A stretch of DNA of 6,530 nucleotides from CAZIQY01 sp964541605. Lineage in GTDB: Bacteria > Desulfobacterota > Syntrophia > Syntrophales > UBA2185. The notes beneath the pieces were generated by a model. The model did not search any database. It was not told where the DNA came from and saw only the letters and a list, made by a program, of their open reading frames with translations. The stretch is taken from positions 1 to 6,530 of the forward strand of contig CAZIQY010000121.1 of assembly GCA_964541605.1 (NCBI GenBank), written 5' to 3'. Position numbers and translations under genes: made by a program. Shown here in pieces: positions 4,907 to 6,530 of this stretch (its first letter is position 1; each line of letters opens with the position of its first letter).

Positions 4907-5782
4907 CTAAAAACCGTCAATCTCTTGTGGTTCGAGGCCATCCAAATTTTTCAAAGAGTAACTTCCATCAGTATTTACAGTAAGCGTCTCATGCACTTTT
5001 GCAGATGAGTATTGTCCTGACTTACAGTTATGCTCCCACCAGATAACTTTCCTCACGGCCATACTTCCTTCAGGGCGAGCCGAAGAGGCATCATTTTCAA
5101 AAAGCTTGGGAAGAATCCCTTTGATAACCGCGGCATCCTCATCCGAAAAGCCTGTTCGTTCGGCGAGCTGGGGATTCATGCTTCCGTAAGTGACATAAAC
5201 AACATCTTTGCCAATGCGGTGTTTCATACCCATTTGATCAGATTGTCGATTAATCCCATCGCCTTCAAGACTTGTCGATTTTATAATCTGTTCGGATATA
5301 ATGTGACTTCTAATGCTTTCCAAACTAAAAGCAGGATGTATTGTAACTGGCCCTCTTATAGCTATTGACACACCGGCGCCACTGCTCCCGTCTTCGGAGC
5401 TATCAATATCCTGATTTTTCTTTCCTTTTTTATCAGATCCTTTAAAAGGAAAAACTTGACCAAAAGCTCTCACATCAAACCATCTTGCGCAGGCTTTATT
5501 TCGGATATCTGGTATGTTTTTAATACTGCCAAGTGCAGCTTCAGCTCTTTTCCGGAGATTTGGGAACTCATCTATTTTGTTATCATCGGATTGGACGAAG
5601 ATGTTTTTACCATTTTCAAGTAATCTATCCCGGATCTTCCGTTTGAGACACACATCCGACATCTCGCCGAGTCCGTCGTAATCAGTGCGGGGACGGTTTC
5701 CATCTAATGGATCTCCATTAGGATTTGCATTCTTAACACTTATGATGACTGCGAAATCGATCTTTTTTGTCAGGGTAGACAT
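4907..5782 (-). CDS. cas7: Cas7 (Csd2), type I-C backbone subunit
   Basis: Cas7 forms the helical filament that holds the crRNA spacer in the I-C Cascade complex. The family signature is complete, numbered from the upstream ATG: KIDFAVIISVKNANPNGDP (9-27), NRPRTDYDGLGEMSDVCLKR (31-50), IFVQSDD, WFDVRAFGQVFPFKG (103-117), IAIRGPVTIHPAFS, DQMGMKHR (184-191), YGSMNPQLAERTGFSDEDA (201-219), FENDASSARPEGSM (230-243), WWEHNCKSGQYSSAKVHETL (250-269), and the terminal GLEPQEIDGF. Two ATGs compete. AAGGAGG at 5790-5796 is only 1 base from the ATG at 5788 but 7 bases from the ATG at 5782, so 5782 is preferred (291 residues). It follows cas8c by about 25 bases. It is AT-richer than cas4 and cas1 (27-42% G+C in sampled lines). 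The usual next gene, cas4, is displaced. Confidence 0.97.
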   Translation of the reverse strand: MSTLTKKIDFAVIISVKNANPNGDPLDGNRPRTDYDGLGEMSDVCLKRKIRDRLLENGKNIFVQSDDNKIDEFPNLRKRAEAALGSIKNIPDIRNKACARWFDVRAFGQVFPFKGSDKKGKKNQDIDSSEDGSSGAGVSIAIRGPVTIHPAFSLESIRSHIISEQIIKSTSLEGDGINRQSDQMGMKHRIGKDVVYVTYGSMNPQLAERTGFSDEDAAVIKGILPKLFENDASSARPEGSMAVRKVIWWEHNCKSGQYSSAKVHETLTVNTDGSYSLKNLDGLEPQEIDGF

Positions 5783-5789
5783 ACACATT

Positions 5790-5796
5790 CCTCCTT
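5790..5796 (-). promoter_or_regulatory. cas7 ribosome binding site
   Basis: AAGGAGG on the minus strand is a near-perfect Shine-Dalgarno sequence. It sits 7 bases before the ATG at 5782 and only 1 base before the ATG at 5788, which decides for the downstream start. Confidence 0.8.
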
Positions 5797-5807
5797 TTGT
5801 GGTTAGT

Positions 5808-6242
5808 TTATTTTTCTAAATCTGTTTCTTGATTTTCTACATAGTCGGCTGATTTCATCACCCATTGACCGTTTTCCCTTTTATGCTCATTCAGCCATTT
5901 CCGTTGGCAATGGTAAGCCAATAGGAATTCTCCTTCCAAACGGCTATCCAGCTTGAACTTGTCAGTTTCAAATTTACAGGCAATTTCATCGATCAGCTCA
6001 ATATAACCGTTGAGCAAACCGGGCCTTTTCGCGTTGATACGGGATTTGTAAGGAGCAAGACTTGTCTCGATTGTTCGCCAAGTTGAATACGGTCTATCGG
6101 CGAATCGTTGCATCAGCCGCGCTGCAGCGGTCTCCCGTCTTTCATTGGCGAAGTAAAGAGCCATTGATTCAATTTTCTCCGCCATCGCAAGCAATCTGCC
6201 ATATAGGTAGTCACGCGAATTTCTTTCTTCTTCAAGAGCCAT
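5808..6242 (-). CDS. cas11c: Cas11c small subunit from an internal start in cas8c
   Basis: In type I-C, the small Cascade subunit Cas11c is made by independent translation from a start inside cas8c (established for the family). Here an internal ATG at 6242, in the cas8c frame, is preceded by the purine run AAAGGGGG (6249-6256) with 6 bases between it and the ATG. The product MALEEERNSRDYLYGRLLAM... would be 144 residues. It starts just before the YLYGRL motif, about where I-C Cas11c proteins begin, and its length suits a small subunit. The product is expected to be mainly helical and to line the Cascade belly with Cas7. The start is inferred from the ribosome binding site and position. Confidence 0.75.
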   Translation of the reverse strand: MALEEERNSRDYLYGRLLAMAEKIESMALYFANERRETAAARLMQRFADRPYSTWRTIETSLAPYKSRINAKRPGLLNGYIELIDEIACKFETDKFKLDSRLEGEFLLAYHCQRKWLNEHKRENGQWVMKSADYVENQETDLEK

Positions 6243-6530
6243 AATGTACCCCCTTTCATTGTAGAATCCTTTATATATTGAACATGCAATACCAAGACAT
6301 TTTTCAAAGTCTGGCTGTCGCCCATCCTTTTCCTGCTTGAAACTAACCCTATTCGAAGCACGGCGGACACATTGCTCAATTAAATCGCGGGGGACAGGTC
6401 TGCCGTCAATTATTGAGGGCAGTATGCGTTCTACAGTAGCATTGAGAAGTTTAATGCCGTTTTTCCCCTCGATTTTGGAGATATAACCCAAAGTTGTGGA
6501 CGGAGTAAAATAGAAGGCGTATCCTATAGA
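5808..6530 (-). CDS. cas8c: Cas8c (Csd1) large subunit, C-terminal 240 residues
   Basis: Cas8c is the large subunit of the I-C Cascade that recognises the PAM. The frame is open through the right edge, so only the C-terminal part is seen; the family is usually around 600 residues. The visible start, IGYAFYFTPS, is followed by LLNATVERILPSIIDGRPVP, CLGIACSIYKGFYNERGYIM, then the conserved SRDYLYGRLLAMAEKIE, RFADRPYSTWRTIETSLAPY, and the EGEFLLAYHCQRKW motif near the end, all typical of Csd1. A TTG at 6491 could be read as a start but the reading frame clearly continues upstream. The last 144 codons also encode the small subunit Cas11c from an internal start. cas5c and cas3 should lie further right. 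Confidence 0.95.
   Translation of the reverse strand, partial: SIGYAFYFTPSTTLGYISKIEGKNGIKLLNATVERILPSIIDGRPVPRDLIEQCVRRASNRVSFKQEKDGRQPDFEKCLGIACSIYKGFYNERGYIMALEEERNSRDYLYGRLLAMAEKIESMALYFANERRETAAARLMQRFADRPYSTWRTIETSLAPYKSRINAKRPGLLNGYIELIDEIACKFETDKFKLDSRLEGEFLLAYHCQRKWLNEHKRENGQWVMKSADYVENQETDLEK
6249..6256 (-). promoter_or_regulatory. Internal ribosome binding site for Cas11c
   Basis: AAAGGGGG on the minus strand inside cas8c lies 6 bases before the in-frame ATG at 6242. It falls in codons for NERGYIM. It is the strongest purine run I see before an in-frame ATG in the visible part of cas8c. Confidence 0.7.

Noticed and set aside
6489..6491. TTG as the start of a short cas8c gene
   Set aside because: The frame stays open to the window edge with Csd1-like sequence (IGYAFYFTPS) upstream, so the gene is cut by the edge and does not start here.

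Overview
The window holds the adaptation end of a type I-C CRISPR-Cas locus. All credible genes are on the minus strand, so transcription runs right to left: cas8c (C-terminal 240 residues, cut by the right edge), cas7, an accessory region, cas4, a Bro-N gene, cas1, cas2, leader, CRISPR array. The array is cut by the left edge. cas3, cas5c and the front of cas8c should lie to the right, outside the window. The locus type follows from gene content and order, from Cas7 and Cas8c of the Csd2/Csd1 families, and from a 32-bp repeat whose minus strand ends in ATTGAAAC.

Layout: 1-231 is an array of four identical repeats and three spacers of 34-35 bp. 232-415 is an AT-rich leader with a 10-bp inverted repeat next to cas2. 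416-706 is cas2 and 718-1749 is cas1. 1795-2649 is an intact Bro-N/DinD-like gene placed between cas1 and cas4. 2639-3274 is cas4. 3276-3366 is a possible Bro-N scrap. 3373-4413 is a RhuM-family gene. 4410-4493 is a tiny ORF that may be an ImmA/IrrE N-terminal scrap. 4503-4763 is a truncated second Bro-N gene. 4760-4906 is a frameshifted remnant of a four-helix-bundle gene. 4907-5782 is cas7 and 5808-6530 is partial cas8c, with a good internal start for Cas11c at 6242.

The unusual part is the cargo. A normal I-C operon runs cas7-cas4-cas1-cas2 without interruption. Here two intact non-Cas genes (Bro-N/DinD-like and rhuM) and up to four relics are threaded between the effector and adaptation genes, all co-oriented and with short or overlapping junctions, so the operon can probably still be transcribed through. 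All Cas genes in view keep their diagnostic motifs. Base composition also changes across the cargo: sampled 60-base lines of cas4 and cas1 are about 48-77% G+C, and those of cas7/cas8c about 27-42%. That fits a mosaic of modules, with the cargo at the join.

The organism is bacterial, probably a mid-GC Gram-negative. The protein style recalls Deltaproteobacteria-like environmental lineages, but the sequence does not settle this. I see no tRNA, rRNA, insertion sequence or recognisable integrase. The plus strand carries only shadow ORFs.
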